Below, piece after piece: positions 7,368 through 16,605 of a stretch of DNA of 64,000 bases. Under the pieces are notes generated by a model. It ran no database searches and had not been told where the DNA came from. It saw only the letters and a program-made list of their open reading frames with translations. The stretch's first letter is position 1, and each line of letters begins with the position of its first letter. A program made the position numbers and the translations under genes. Origin of the DNA: Algoriphagus boritolerans DSM 17298 = JCM 18970 (GTDB lineage: Bacteria; Bacteroidota; Bacteroidia; Cytophagales; Cyclobacteriaceae); NCBI RefSeq assembly GCF_900108085.1, contig NZ_FNVR01000001.1, forward strand, positions 186,712 through 250,711, in the 5' to 3' direction.

Positions 7368-8438
7368 ATGAGTCGATTCGAAAGACAAATTATTTTGACA
7401 GGTTTTGGCATTGAAGGTCAGACGAAACTCCGTAATTCCTCCATATTACTCATTGGTGCAGGAGGATTGGGTTGCCCGATATTGCTTTATCTCGCCGCTG
7501 CCGGAGTCGGGAAAATCGGAGTAGTGGATGGGGATTCAGTGGCTGTTTCCAACCTGAACCGGCAGGTGCTTTTTGGGGAAAAGGATCTGGGAAAAAACAA
7601 AGCTGAGGCGGCTGTCCGTCAGTTTTATGAAAAATACAGCGGGATCAAATGGGAAGTTTATCCGGAATTTATCGGCGTAGAAAATGCGCAGGAGTTGCTA
7701 TCCGGTTATGATTTGATCATCGACGGATCAGATAATTTTCCCACTCGATATCTGGTCAATGATGCCTGTGTTTTGCTCGGCAAGCCTCTTGTCTTTGGGG
7801 CTATTTATCAGCATGAGGGGCAGGTATCCGTGTTTAATTATGGACAAAATGCCTGCAATTATCGGGATGTATATCCGCAAATGCCCGCTGCTTCGGAAGT
7901 TCCCAATTGCTCAGAAACAGGTGTGTTGGGCGTGCTTCCGGGAATAATCGGAAACCTGATGGCTTTGGAAGCGATCAAGGTTTTGAGTGGATATGGAAAG
8001 CCGCTGGTAAATAGGATGTTGTTTTTTAACAGTCTCAGCTCCCAAACTTATGAGGTGGAGATTTCTCCAAATCCTCAAAGTCGTGAGGCGATTCCGGCCT
8101 CCCTGACTTCCTTTGAATTGATGGATTACGAGTTGGCCTGTGAGGGAGTCAAACAGTTGACCTGGGATCAGGCTATGAGTAAAATGGGGATGGATATTGC
8201 CTTTGTGGATGTCCGTGAGCCCGGCGAAATGCCTCCATTGGAATGTACAGGGCTGATGAAGATTCCACTCTCGGTTCTAGGGGATCAACTCCTAAAACTG
8301 GAGGATTTCGAGGAAATATTGTTTTTTTGCCAAAGTGGGATCCGAAGCCAAAAGGCTGCACAGCAACTCCAAAATGAATACCCGGAAAAACGGATTTATT
8401 CCATTAAAGGTGGAATAAACGCCTTGAAAACCAACTAA
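7368..8438 (+). CDS. moeB: MoeB/ThiF-type adenylyltransferase fused to rhodanese
   Basis: The ATG at 7368 gives 356 residues and is preferred to an earlier in-frame start inside moaD. The N-terminal E1-like domain has the ATP-binding GAGGLGCP near residue 28 and the partner-binding SNLNRQVLF; NCSETGVLG holds the likely catalytic Cys. The C-terminal ~100 residues are a rhodanese domain (AFVDVREPGEM, active-site loop FFCQSGIRS), a likely sulfur donor. The usual MoeB zinc cysteines are not intact: CYRC is replaced by CNYRDVYP and no second CxxC pair is seen. It activates MoaD and probably helps sulfurate it. Confidence 0.92.
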   Translation: MSRFERQIILTGFGIEGQTKLRNSSILLIGAGGLGCPILLYLAAAGVGKIGVVDGDSVAVSNLNRQVLFGEKDLGKNKAEAAVRQFYEKYSGIKWEVYPEFIGVENAQELLSGYDLIIDGSDNFPTRYLVNDACVLLGKPLVFGAIYQHEGQVSVFNYGQNACNYRDVYPQMPAASEVPNCSETGVLGVLPGIIGNLMALEAIKVLSGYGKPLVNRMLFFNSLSSQTYEVEISPNPQSREAIPASLTSFELMDYELACEGVKQLTWDQAMSKMGMDIAFVDVREPGEMPPLECTGLMKIPLSVLGDQLLKLEDFEEILFFCQSGIRSQKAAQQLQNEYPEKRIYSIKGGINALKTN

Positions 8439-8445
8439 TCAGATC

Positions 8446-8892
8446 ATGGAAAAAGAGCGCAGGCCTAAAAATATATTTGTTCAGGGACCTATTTCACCGG
8501 AGTCTATCGCCAAATCCATCGCCAATCACGGCTCAAAAACGGACATTGGAGGGCATTCCATTTTTTTGGGGCAAGTCAGGGCTGATGCCAAGGCGGAAGG
8601 CAATGTGATTGCTATCGATTATTCGGCTTATGAAGCAATGGCTTTGGAAAAAGCCTTTGAAATCCGGGAGGCCGTTTTTGCCAAATACCCATTGAACTGC
8701 ATGCATATTTATCACAGCCTGGGTGAAGTTAAAGTCGGGGAACTTTGCCTGTTTGTCTTTACCTCTTCCAAGCATCGCAAGGCGGCCATGGATGCCTGTG
8801 ATGAACTTGTGGAGCGAATCAAGGCTGAATTGCCTGTTTGGGGCAAGGAAATCCTGGATACTCAAGGTCACGTCTGGAAATTAAACACCTAA
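8446..8892 (+). CDS. moaE: Molybdopterin synthase large subunit MoaE
   Basis: The 148-residue protein forms the catalytic half of molybdopterin synthase with MoaD. Family motifs are IFLGQVRADAK, IDYSAYEAMA, HSLGEVKVGE and the basic active-site stretch SSKHRKAAMDAC, followed by LPVWGKE, where the conserved lysine that meets the MoaD tail lies. It begins seven bases after moeB and is the last gene of the cluster. Its stop codon forms part of the terminator hairpin at 8888-8928. Confidence 0.95.
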   Translation: MEKERRPKNIFVQGPISPESIAKSIANHGSKTDIGGHSIFLGQVRADAKAEGNVIAIDYSAYEAMALEKAFEIREAVFAKYPLNCMHIYHSLGEVKVGELCLFVFTSSKHRKAAMDACDELVERIKAELPVWGKEILDTQGHVWKLNT

Positions 8893-8928
8893 AGTAAAAA
8901 TGCCCATTCAGGGCATTTTTACTTTAGG
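8888..8928. terminator. Bidirectional terminator between moaE and gldH
   Basis: A perfect 18-bp inverted repeat (8888-8905 and 8911-8928) surrounds the loop ATTCA. The stem contains runs of A and T that give a T-tract on either strand. It overlaps the stop codons of both converging genes. Confidence 0.9.
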
Positions 8929-9383
8929 ATCTTAAGGCCAACAGCTTCGATTCCGGCGATATTTTCCTGGCGCATATACTGAAGGTATATCAGTCTGCTC
9001 GTGCTTTCTGAAATCTGAAAAGGCAACGTATCATAAAAAGTAAAGGTGTTGCCGAAACCATTTCCTTTCGGTTTGCCAGTTTTAGAGTCAAAAAGCGGGA
9101 TATTGATCAATTTGTTGTCCAATTCGATCCCGGATGAATCCTGACCGATCACACGGATATATAAATTGGAAAAGGGGAAATCTTCTGTAAATCTTACCCC
9201 AATTAAATTTTTACCGCTTTTTTCCTTCAAATCACTGAGGTCAAATACAATACTGTCCCTATCATTCCAAGAAGAGGTGTTGATCGAATGAAATTCCTCA
9301 AAAACCCGATCCCCTGAACAGGAACTTGCTACTATCAATACGACTAAACCGATCCAAGTAGTCAGCTTATTCATTGCCATCAT
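8919..9383 (-). CDS. gldH: Gliding motility lipoprotein GldH
   Basis: The protein has about 154 residues. The signal sequence ends in the lipobox VASSC, so it is a lipoprotein, probably in the cell envelope. The body matches the GldH family in size and layout (FEEFHSINTSSWN near the start, a Gly-rich KGNGFGNTFTFYDTLPF segment, C terminus IAGIEAVGLKILK). GldH is needed for gliding motility and the type IX secretion-linked machinery in Bacteroidota. It overlaps the end of ricT by about 8-17 bases, depending on which of three clustered ATGs (9383, 9380, 9374) is used; ricT-gldH adjacency is common in this phylum. Confidence 0.85.
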   Translation of the reverse strand: MMAMNKLTTWIGLVVLIVASSCSGDRVFEEFHSINTSSWNDRDSIVFDLSDLKEKSGKNLIGVRFTEDFPFSNLYIRVIGQDSSGIELDNKLINIPLFDSKTGKPKGNGFGNTFTFYDTLPFQISESTSRLIYLQYMRQENIAGIEAVGLKILK

Positions 9384-10818
9384 TATTTGGCCCTTGATTT
9401 CTTCTTGGTGGAAATTTACGATTACCCTGCGTTTTATTTTCTACTGCCTTGCCTACCTGATTTTGTGCTTTGGGACCGACCTCCTGATTTGAGTTTGGCT
9501 TGGGCCGATTTCGGTTTTTGTTTCTTTTTTTCCTTGCTTCATTACCTTCCCTTGAATCTTGTTTTGGTGCTGAAGGCTGCGCTTTTTGAGGAGAAGGGTT
9601 TTCGGCAACATTTCGACGATTCTGAGCTTTCGGAGTCTGTAGTCTCTGTGATGGGGTAGGTAGAGTCGGAGTTTGCCTTGGAGCGTCACCTGCGTTTTGC
9701 CCTTCTCCCCGAGGCTTGTTTCGTGACTTTTTCTTTTTCTTTTTGGTAAACTTCTTGTCCAAAAGTTCCAGTTCTCGTGTGGATTGTGCCGCGAGGTCAA
9801 CCAAGTCTGAAGAATTGTCCACTTGGAGATTGAAGACTTTTATTCCTTTTTCGTTTAATTCCTGAATTTCCCTGACACGATCACAGCTGATGCTTTGCCA
9901 GTCGTTGTCGTTGTTGTAGCTGAACCACATCAATTTTCGGAAAATGTCTGTTTTCTGCAGTTTTGCAGGGCCTGATTCTGTCAACAGTGGTTTTTCTACC
10001 TGAGGGATGTCTTTGATCGCATCCATGTAGGTGTCCAATTCATAATTGAGACAGCATTTGAGGCGGCCACATTGACCGCTGAGTTTTCCGGGATTCAGTG
10101 AAAGATTCTGATACCTTGCGGCAGCGGTAGTGACGTTCTTGAAATCCACCAACCAAGTTGAGCAACACAGTTCCCGTCCGCAAACGCCAACTCCTCCAAG
10201 TCTTCCCGCCTCCTGACGGAGTGAAATCTGACGCATCTCTACCCGGATTTTAAATTCCCCGGCAAGTGATTTGATTAGCTCTCTGAAGTCAACCCGATCT
10301 TCTGCAGAATAGTAAAAGGTGGCTTTGGAATTATCCGCCTGATATTCCACATCGGACATTTTCATCTTCAGATTAAATTCTTCTACGATCTGTCGGCATC
10401 TGTAAAGCGTCGGAATTTCCCTGTTTCGGGCTTCTTCCCACTTTTCCATATCCTTTTGATTGGCAATCCGGTAGATTCGGGTGATGTTGTCATCATCACG
10501 AACTTTTCGCTTCTGCATTTGTAGCCGAACCAATTCTCCCTGAAGCGATACATAACCAATATGATGACCACTCGGGACATCCACTACTACCGGGTCCCCG
10601 GTAGTGAGGTCTAGGTAATCCACATTCCGGAAATACTCTTTACGACCTCCTTTGAATTTGACTTCGACAATATCAAAATTGTCAACCTGTGGAATTCCCA
10701 TGTGGGAAAGCCAGTCAAATGAGTTCATTTTATTGCAATCGCTCGTGCCGCAGCTGCCATTGTTTTGGCATCCACCGGTACCTCCTGAGGAGGTGGAGCA
10801 GGTATTACATCCAGCCAT
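9367..10818 (-). CDS. ricT: PSP1-domain protein RicT (YaaT-like)
   Basis: The protein has 483 residues. The PSP1 core carries the cysteine clusters VCGRELCCSTWL and GQCGRLKCCLNYE (residues ~210-260), the hallmark of RicT, a subunit of an iron-sulfur regulatory complex in other bacteria. The N terminus is unusually Cys-, Gly- and Ser-rich (CNTCSTSSGG and CGTSDC in the first 30 residues) and may bind a metal. From about residue 360 the protein is a low-complexity tail rich in Lys, Arg, Asn, Gln and Pro, likely disordered and nucleic-acid binding. Its exact role in Bacteroidota is not established. Confidence 0.85.
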   Translation of the reverse strand: MAGCNTCSTSSGGTGGCQNNGSCGTSDCNKMNSFDWLSHMGIPQVDNFDIVEVKFKGGRKEYFRNVDYLDLTTGDPVVVDVPSGHHIGYVSLQGELVRLQMQKRKVRDDDNITRIYRIANQKDMEKWEEARNREIPTLYRCRQIVEEFNLKMKMSDVEYQADNSKATFYYSAEDRVDFRELIKSLAGEFKIRVEMRQISLRQEAGRLGGVGVCGRELCCSTWLVDFKNVTTAAARYQNLSLNPGKLSGQCGRLKCCLNYELDTYMDAIKDIPQVEKPLLTESGPAKLQKTDIFRKLMWFSYNNDNDWQSISCDRVREIQELNEKGIKVFNLQVDNSSDLVDLAAQSTRELELLDKKFTKKKKKKSRNKPRGEGQNAGDAPRQTPTLPTPSQRLQTPKAQNRRNVAENPSPQKAQPSAPKQDSREGNEARKKRNKNRNRPKPNSNQEVGPKAQNQVGKAVENKTQGNRKFPPRRNQGPNNDGNE

Positions 10819-10967
10819 AGTATATTTTTAGGGCTTTCGCCTCGTTTAGTTCTTTGGGTTTAATTAAATCCGTTTCTAATTTTTAAAAGCTCCTCTCCCA
10901 TGCAACCTTCAGCACATCGGTAAAATCTCAACAGGCAGTTTATCCATCCACAGATTTTTCCGGCAGG

Positions 10968-12263
10968 TTAGCTCGATTTCATCAATTTTAAGATATCCTG
11001 ACCGATATCTTTTCTGTGATATGCCTTGTTCCAGCTTATTTTTCCCACGGTCTCGAAAGCATTTGCCAAGGCCTCATTCAGCTCGCCTCCAAATCCCGTC
11101 ACGGCGATCACCCGACCTCCTTGGGTCACCAGTTCTCCTGCGGAATTTCTAGCTGTTCCTGCATGAAAAATCACACTTCGCTCAGTGGCTGAAGGTAGCG
11201 AAATCGGGAAACCTTTTTCATACGATTCAGGATAACCGCCACTTACCATCACTACTGTGGTGGCGTATTTCGGAGATATGTTGAGCTTGTATTCTGATAA
11301 AGTCCCGGTGGCAATTCCCTTTAAGAGGTCGACAAAATCGCTTTCGATGCGCGGTAGTACCGCTTCGGTTTCAGGATCACCCATCCTAACATTGTATTCA
11401 ATTACCGAAGGTTCTCCTCCATCATTCATCAAACCAATGAAAAGGAAGCCTTTGAAGTCTATGTTTTCTTTTTCCAGCCCGGCAATGGTCGGTTTGACGA
11501 TCTTTTCCTCGACCTTTTTCAGGAATTCTTCATCTGCGAAAATCACGGGACTTACCGCGCCCATTCCACCGGTATTCAAACCTGTATCGCCTTCACCGAT
11601 TCGCTTGTAATCTTTGGCTTCCGGCAAAATCTTATAGCTTTTACCGTCAGTTGCCACAAAAACCGAAAGTTCGATCCCTTGGAGGAATTCTTCCACCACT
11701 ACTTTTGAAGAGGCATCTCCAAATTTGGCTTCGAGCAACATTTCTTTCAGCGATGCCTTCGCTTCTTCCAAAGTCAGGCAAATCAAAACTCCTTTTCCTG
11801 CTGCCAAACCATCGGCTTTGAGTACGATTGGAAGTTTTTGTTTCTCCAGATAAGCCAATCCAGCTGAAATCTCTCCTGCGGTAAAGGTCTCATAGGCTGC
11901 TGTAGGGATATGGTTTCGCTGCATAAAACGCTTGGAGAAATCCTTGCTTCCCTCCAGGGTAGCACCAAGTTGAGAGGGGCCTACGATGGGTAAATTAGCA
12001 GTATCCGGTTTGGATTGAAGAAAATCGACCAGGCCTTTGACCAAGGGTTCTTCAGGGCCTACGACTACCATATCGATGGTATTTTCCAGAATGAATTGGT
12101 GAATGCCAAGAAAATCAGTGACTGAAAGTGGGATATTATGTGCAATTTCGGCAGTTCCGGCATTTCCAGGAGCTACAAAAAGCCGGGAGCATTGAGGACT
12201 TTGTACGATCTTCCAGGCGAAGGCATGCTCTCTTCCTCCGCTACCCAATAAGAGTATATTCAT
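10968..12263 (-). CDS. purD: Phosphoribosylamine-glycine ligase PurD
   Basis: This ATP-grasp enzyme makes glycinamide ribonucleotide in purine synthesis. At 431 residues it has the family's length. It starts with the N-domain MNILLLGSGGREHAFAWK; the ATP-grasp region has LKADGLAAGKGV and VVEEFLQGIELSVF, then GMGAVSPV and EYNVRMGDPE, which hold the metal ligands. It is downstream of recQ on the same strand, 15 bases from its stop, and may share its transcript. Confidence 0.97.
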   Translation of the reverse strand: MNILLLGSGGREHAFAWKIVQSPQCSRLFVAPGNAGTAEIAHNIPLSVTDFLGIHQFILENTIDMVVVGPEEPLVKGLVDFLQSKPDTANLPIVGPSQLGATLEGSKDFSKRFMQRNHIPTAAYETFTAGEISAGLAYLEKQKLPIVLKADGLAAGKGVLICLTLEEAKASLKEMLLEAKFGDASSKVVVEEFLQGIELSVFVATDGKSYKILPEAKDYKRIGEGDTGLNTGGMGAVSPVIFADEEFLKKVEEKIVKPTIAGLEKENIDFKGFLFIGLMNDGGEPSVIEYNVRMGDPETEAVLPRIESDFVDLLKGIATGTLSEYKLNISPKYATTVVMVSGGYPESYEKGFPISLPSATERSVIFHAGTARNSAGELVTQGGRVIAVTGFGGELNEALANAFETVGKISWNKAYHRKDIGQDILKLMKSS

Positions 12264-12278
12264 TGACTTGTTTCGTTT

Positions 12279-14456
12279 TTAATTGGCATGCTCTGAGATA
12301 AACTTGATCCGATAGACCCGCAGTTCGTCTTCTGCAAAATCTTCTTCTCCCAGTTCTTCCAGGGCAGCTTTTATATGATCGCTTTCTGCATTCATGAAGT
12401 AATCGTGAAGGATGTCTTCCCGTTCCTCATCCATGATGTGATGAATGTAGTAGTCGATGTTAAGTTTAGTTCCGCTATAGGTGATTTGCTCGATTTCCTG
12501 AAGCAATTCACCCATGGTAATATTGAGATTCTCTGCGATCTCATCCAGGTCGATTTTGCGGTCAATCTGCTGGATTATCGAAATTTTCACCTTGGATCGG
12601 GTTCCGGCGGTTTTTACAACTACCTCTGCAGCTGTTTCAATTTCGTTTTCTTCTACGTAGTTAGAGATAAGTTTGAGAAAAGGCGCACCAAACTTGGTTA
12701 CTTTTCCCATTCCCACGCCGTTGATTTGCGCAAGTTCTTCTTTTGTCGTAGGATAGGTGGTAGCCATCTCCTCCAGTGAAGGATCTTGGAAAATAATGTA
12801 AGGAGGAAGGTTTTTGGACTTGGCTACACGCTTTCGCTCTGCCTTGAGCAGTTCAAAGAGCTTCTCATCATAAGCGGCAGCTGTATTGATCAGCATATCC
12901 TGTCTCTCTGCTTCAGATTCCTTTTCGAAGTCATGATCCTTAAACAAATCTACCGAATAAGGCGAATCCATGAAATCCAATCCTTTCTGTGTGAGTCGAA
13001 GAATCCCATAGTTCTCGATGTCTTTTTCCAAAAGCGCAGTAATCATGGCCTGCCTGATAACAGAAGTCCAGTGTTTTCCGGATTCTCCTTTTCCTTTTCC
13101 AAAGACGTCAAGCGTGTCATGCTTATAGCTTTCGATGTATTCGTCCATCTCTCCCAAGATCACTTTGACCAGGTGGTCCATACTGAATCGTTCGTTGGTT
13201 TTTTGGACTGCCTCTAAGGCTATCAAGAGGTAATCCATGCCTTCAAACGTCTCTCTTTCTCTCTTGCAATTATCACAGAAACCGCAATCCTCATTAAGGA
13301 TCTCTCCAAAGTAATTGAGAATAAATTTTCGCCGACAAACTCCGGTTTCGGCAAAAGCCGCCATCTCCTGAAGCAGGAGTTTGGCATTTTCTCGCTCAGT
13401 TACGGCTTTATCCTTGTTGAACTTGTCCAGCTTGACGATGTCCTCCTGTCGGAAAAACATCAGGCAATGTCCTTCCAGGCCATCCCGACCTGCCCGGCCT
13501 GTCTCTTGGTAATATCCCTCAAGTGACTTGGGCACATCGTAGTGAATCACATATCGGACATCCGGCTTATCGATTCCCATTCCAAAAGCAATAGTGGCTA
13601 CGATCACATCCAATTCTTCATTGAGGAAGTCATCCTGGGTTTTGATTCGAACTGAAGAATCAAGACCCGCATGATAAGGGGCGGCATTGATCTGGTTTAC
13701 TTTCAGCAGTTCGGCGATTTCTTCTACTTTTTTTCTGCTGAGGCAATAGATAATTCCTGACTTTCCTTTGTGTCCTTTGATGAATTTGATCAGCGCCTTT
13801 TTGGATTCATTCTTCAACTTAGGCCTTACCTCATAGAAAAGGTTGGTTCGGTTAAATGAAGATTTGAACAAATCTGCCTCTTCCATTTGAAGATTGCGCT
13901 GGATATCCTGCTGTACTTTTGGTGTAGCCGTGGCAGTCAGCGCTATAATCGGAAGATTTGGGGCAATTTGTGCGATGATAGACTTGATTCGTCGATATTC
14001 AGGTCTGAAATCATGTCCCCATTCGGAGATGCAATGTGCCTCATCGATGGCCACAAAACTGAGATGCGCCGATTTAAGAAAGGCGATATTCTCTTCTTTG
14101 GTCAAAGATTCCGGTGCTACATATAGTAACTTGGTGATTTTCTTCAGAACCTCGCTCTTCACCTTTGTTGCCTCAGCTTTTGTTAAGGTGGAATTAAGAA
14201 AATGGGCATTTACTCCCACTGCATTCAGCTGGTCCACCTGATTTTTCATCAAGGCAATCAAAGGAGAAATCACAATAGCTGTTCCCTCCGATACTACCGC
14301 CGGGAGCTGATAGCACAGCGACTTGCCAGCCCCGGTAGGCATGATCACAAATGTATTTCGTTGATTCAGCAGGTTGTCTACGATGAGTTTCTGGTTTCCC
14401 CGAAACTGGCTGAATCCGAAGATTTTCTTAAGATCTGCTTTTACTTTTTCTTCCAC
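12279..14456 (-). CDS. recQ: ATP-dependent DNA helicase RecQ
   Basis: The protein has 725 residues. Helicase motifs are MPTGAGKSLCYQ (Walker A), AIDEAHCISEWGHDFRPEY (DEAH box plus aromatic loop) and ETGRAGRDG (motif VI). The RecQ C-terminal zinc cysteines follow (CRRKFILNYFG, CGFCDNC). An HRDC domain is at about residues 530-610 (LPPYIIF, TTKEELAQINGVG), and a further ~120-residue acidic tail containing a helix-turn-helix-like part ends the protein. It unwinds DNA 3' to 5' in recombination and repair. It is transcribed divergently from kdsD. Confidence 0.97.
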   Translation of the reverse strand: MEEKVKADLKKIFGFSQFRGNQKLIVDNLLNQRNTFVIMPTGAGKSLCYQLPAVVSEGTAIVISPLIALMKNQVDQLNAVGVNAHFLNSTLTKAEATKVKSEVLKKITKLLYVAPESLTKEENIAFLKSAHLSFVAIDEAHCISEWGHDFRPEYRRIKSIIAQIAPNLPIIALTATATPKVQQDIQRNLQMEEADLFKSSFNRTNLFYEVRPKLKNESKKALIKFIKGHKGKSGIIYCLSRKKVEEIAELLKVNQINAAPYHAGLDSSVRIKTQDDFLNEELDVIVATIAFGMGIDKPDVRYVIHYDVPKSLEGYYQETGRAGRDGLEGHCLMFFRQEDIVKLDKFNKDKAVTERENAKLLLQEMAAFAETGVCRRKFILNYFGEILNEDCGFCDNCKRERETFEGMDYLLIALEAVQKTNERFSMDHLVKVILGEMDEYIESYKHDTLDVFGKGKGESGKHWTSVIRQAMITALLEKDIENYGILRLTQKGLDFMDSPYSVDLFKDHDFEKESEAERQDMLINTAAAYDEKLFELLKAERKRVAKSKNLPPYIIFQDPSLEEMATTYPTTKEELAQINGVGMGKVTKFGAPFLKLISNYVEENEIETAAEVVVKTAGTRSKVKISIIQQIDRKIDLDEIAENLNITMGELLQEIEQITYSGTKLNIDYYIHHIMDEEREDILHDYFMNAESDHIKAALEELGEEDFAEDELRVYRIKFISEHAN

Positions 14457-14516
14457 GAGAAGAATTGGCTTAGTAGGTGAAAATTGCCTGTAAACAGGAA
14501 TGAACGATTAGTTTTT

Positions 14517-14524
14517 TACCTTTG
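14517..14524 (+). promoter_or_regulatory. Putative -7 promoter element for kdsD
   Basis: TACCTTTG matches the Bacteroidota -7 consensus TAnnTTTG and lies 29 bases before the kdsD start. No good -33 TTTG was found at the expected distance. Confidence 0.5.
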
Positions 14525-14553
14525 TACAAAATTAGTGATTAACGCAGGTAAAA

Positions 14554-15522
14554 TTGAAATTAGCTAAAAATATTAGAAATACAGCCACTCGGGTTTTGCA
14601 AAATGAAGCAAATGCCATTTTAAATCTGATCGATGGGTTGGACGGTGATTTTGAAGCTTCTGTGGAGCATATTCTGAATTCCAAAGGACGCGTGGTGATT
14701 ACGGGAGTTGGCAAAAGTGCCATCATTGCAAATAAAATAGTTGCTACGTTGAATTCTACCGGGACACCTGCACTTTTTATGCATGCCGGAGATGCGATTC
14801 ATGGCGACCTTGGGATGATTCTGGAAAATGATATCGTTATCTGTATCTCAAAATCCGGTAATACCCCTGAGATTAAAGTGCTTGTTCCCTTATTGAAAAA
14901 GCTGGGATCGATCTTGGTAGCGATGGTATCCAATACGAATTCCTACCTCGCAGAGCAGGCAGATTTTGTGCTCAATGCCACGATTGGAGAAGAGGCCTGT
15001 CCGCACAATCTGGCGCCTACAACGAGTACCACGGCTCATTTGGCTTTAGGAGATGCCCTGGCAGTTTGCCTGCTTGAGGCTAGAGGATTTACTCCCGATG
15101 ATTTTGCCAAATATCATCCTGGTGGATCCCTGGGCAAACAGCTATATCTGAAAGTAGGGGATGTGCTTTCGAAGGGAGTGATTCCTGTAGTGGCTGAAGA
15201 TGCAGGCGTGACTGAGGTTATTATTGAGATTTCGGGAAAAAGATTGGGCGCAACAGCGGTAATTGATGCGCAGGGAAAATTGACAGGCATCATTACCGAT
15301 GGCGATTTGAGACGGATGCTGGAGCGAACGTTGGATATCCAGGGGCTTCAAGCCAAAGACATCATGACTATGAACCCAAAGACTATCTCAAAGGATGAGT
15401 TTGCCATTCGTGCCCTGAATCAGATGCGTAATCACAATATTACACAATTAGTGGCCATGGATGGGGAAAAAATCGCGGGATTTGTCCATATTCATGATCT
15501 GATGAAAGAAGGAATAGTATAA
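14554..15522 (+). CDS. kdsD: Arabinose-5-phosphate isomerase (KdsD/KpsF)
   Basis: The protein has 322 residues. The N-terminal SIS sugar-isomerase domain shows VITGVGKSAIIANK, HAGDAIHGDLGM and CISKSGNTPEI; two CBS domains follow (SKGVIPVVAEDA and MNPKTISKDEF). It interconverts ribulose-5-phosphate and arabinose-5-phosphate at the start of Kdo (lipopolysaccharide core) synthesis. The start is the TTG at 14554: an in-frame TGA at 14536 excludes anything further upstream and the family's N terminus begins here. manC follows six bases after the stop. Confidence 0.94.
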   Translation: MKLAKNIRNTATRVLQNEANAILNLIDGLDGDFEASVEHILNSKGRVVITGVGKSAIIANKIVATLNSTGTPALFMHAGDAIHGDLGMILENDIVICISKSGNTPEIKVLVPLLKKLGSILVAMVSNTNSYLAEQADFVLNATIGEEACPHNLAPTTSTTAHLALGDALAVCLLEARGFTPDDFAKYHPGGSLGKQLYLKVGDVLSKGVIPVVAEDAGVTEVIIEISGKRLGATAVIDAQGKLTGIITDGDLRRMLERTLDIQGLQAKDIMTMNPKTISKDEFAIRALNQMRNHNITQLVAMDGEKIAGFVHIHDLMKEGIV

Positions 15523-15528
15523 CCCATC

Positions 15529-16605
15529 ATGCAGGATAAACCCTACGTCGTGATTATGGCGGGAGGAATCGGATCAAGATTCTGGCCCTACAGCAGAAAT
15601 AATCGCCCCAAACAATTTCTGGACATCCTAGGTACAGGCCGTAGCTTGCTCCAGATGACTTATGACAGATTTCGGGAAATCGCTGAACCGAAACAGTTTA
15701 TTGTGGTCACCAATCAAAATTACCTGGACATTGTTCGCGAACAATTACCGGAGTTGAAGGTGAGCCAAATACTGACAGAGCCCCTACGAAGAAACACAGC
15801 TACCTGCGTAGCCTATGCGGCCTATAAAATCCATGCTTTTGATCCCGAGGCGATGCTGATTGTCACTCCGGCTGATCATTTAATTTTGCAGGAAAAGAAG
15901 TTTATAAACACCATTTCCAGAGCTCTTCAAGCAGCTCAGGAGGCAGGAAGGCTGATTACCATTGGGATCAAGCCCAATCGGCCTGAGACGGGATACGGCT
16001 ATATTCAATACCTGGAAGGTGACAATGGAACTCCAGCTTTGAAAGTGAAAACTTTCACTGAAAAGCCAAATTCCAAACTCGCAAAGACATTTTTGGACAG
16101 CGGGGATTTTGTCTGGAATTCGGGAATGTTTGTTTGGAAAGTGACCAGTTTACTGGATGCGTTCTCGGAGAATATGCCTGACGTCGCTGAAGTGTTTGAG
16201 GATGGAGATTCACATTTTGGTAAGCCAACAGAGCAGGAGTTTATCAATAGGGCCTACTCCATGGTGAAAAATGTATCCATAGACTATGGAATCATGGAAA
16301 AGTCAGACAAGGTCTATGTCATTTTGGGAGACTTTGGTTGGTCAGATTTGGGTTCTTGGCATAGCATTCATGAATTGCAGGAAAAAGACGAGAACAACAA
16401 TGTGGTCGAGGCCAATGCTTTGCTCTATGATACCAAAAATTCCTATCTGAAAATGGACAGTGAAAAACTGGTAGTGGTGGAGGGGCTCGACAATTACCTG
16501 ATCAATGAAACCGATAATGTCCTCCTGATCTGCAAGCTTGGTGGGGAAAAGAAATTCCGGGATTTTGTAGCCAATGCCAAAAAGAAAGGGGAAGACTTTG
16601 TTTGA
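15529..16605 (+). CDS. manC: Mannose-1-phosphate guanylyltransferase
   Basis: The protein has 358 residues and makes GDP-mannose from mannose-1-phosphate and GTP. The nucleotidyltransferase signature is AGGIGSRFWP followed by RPKQFLD (residues ~11-34), with VTPADHLI, ETGYGYIQ and FTEKPN further on. The protein lacks the isomerase cupin half found in bifunctional ManC, so it is the short form. GDP-mannose feeds surface polysaccharide and protein glycosylation. It is in one unit with kdsD. Confidence 0.94.
   Translation: MQDKPYVVIMAGGIGSRFWPYSRNNRPKQFLDILGTGRSLLQMTYDRFREIAEPKQFIVVTNQNYLDIVREQLPELKVSQILTEPLRRNTATCVAYAAYKIHAFDPEAMLIVTPADHLILQEKKFINTISRALQAAQEAGRLITIGIKPNRPETGYGYIQYLEGDNGTPALKVKTFTEKPNSKLAKTFLDSGDFVWNSGMFVWKVTSLLDAFSENMPDVAEVFEDGDSHFGKPTEQEFINRAYSMVKNVSIDYGIMEKSDKVYVILGDFGWSDLGSWHSIHELQEKDENNNVVEANALLYDTKNSYLKMDSEKLVVVEGLDNYLINETDNVLLICKLGGEKKFRDFVANAKKKGEDFV

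Noticed and set aside
12375..13217. Two open frames (134 and 143 codons) opposite recQ
   Set aside because: Antisense shadows of the helicase; His- and Phe-rich composition without any domain.
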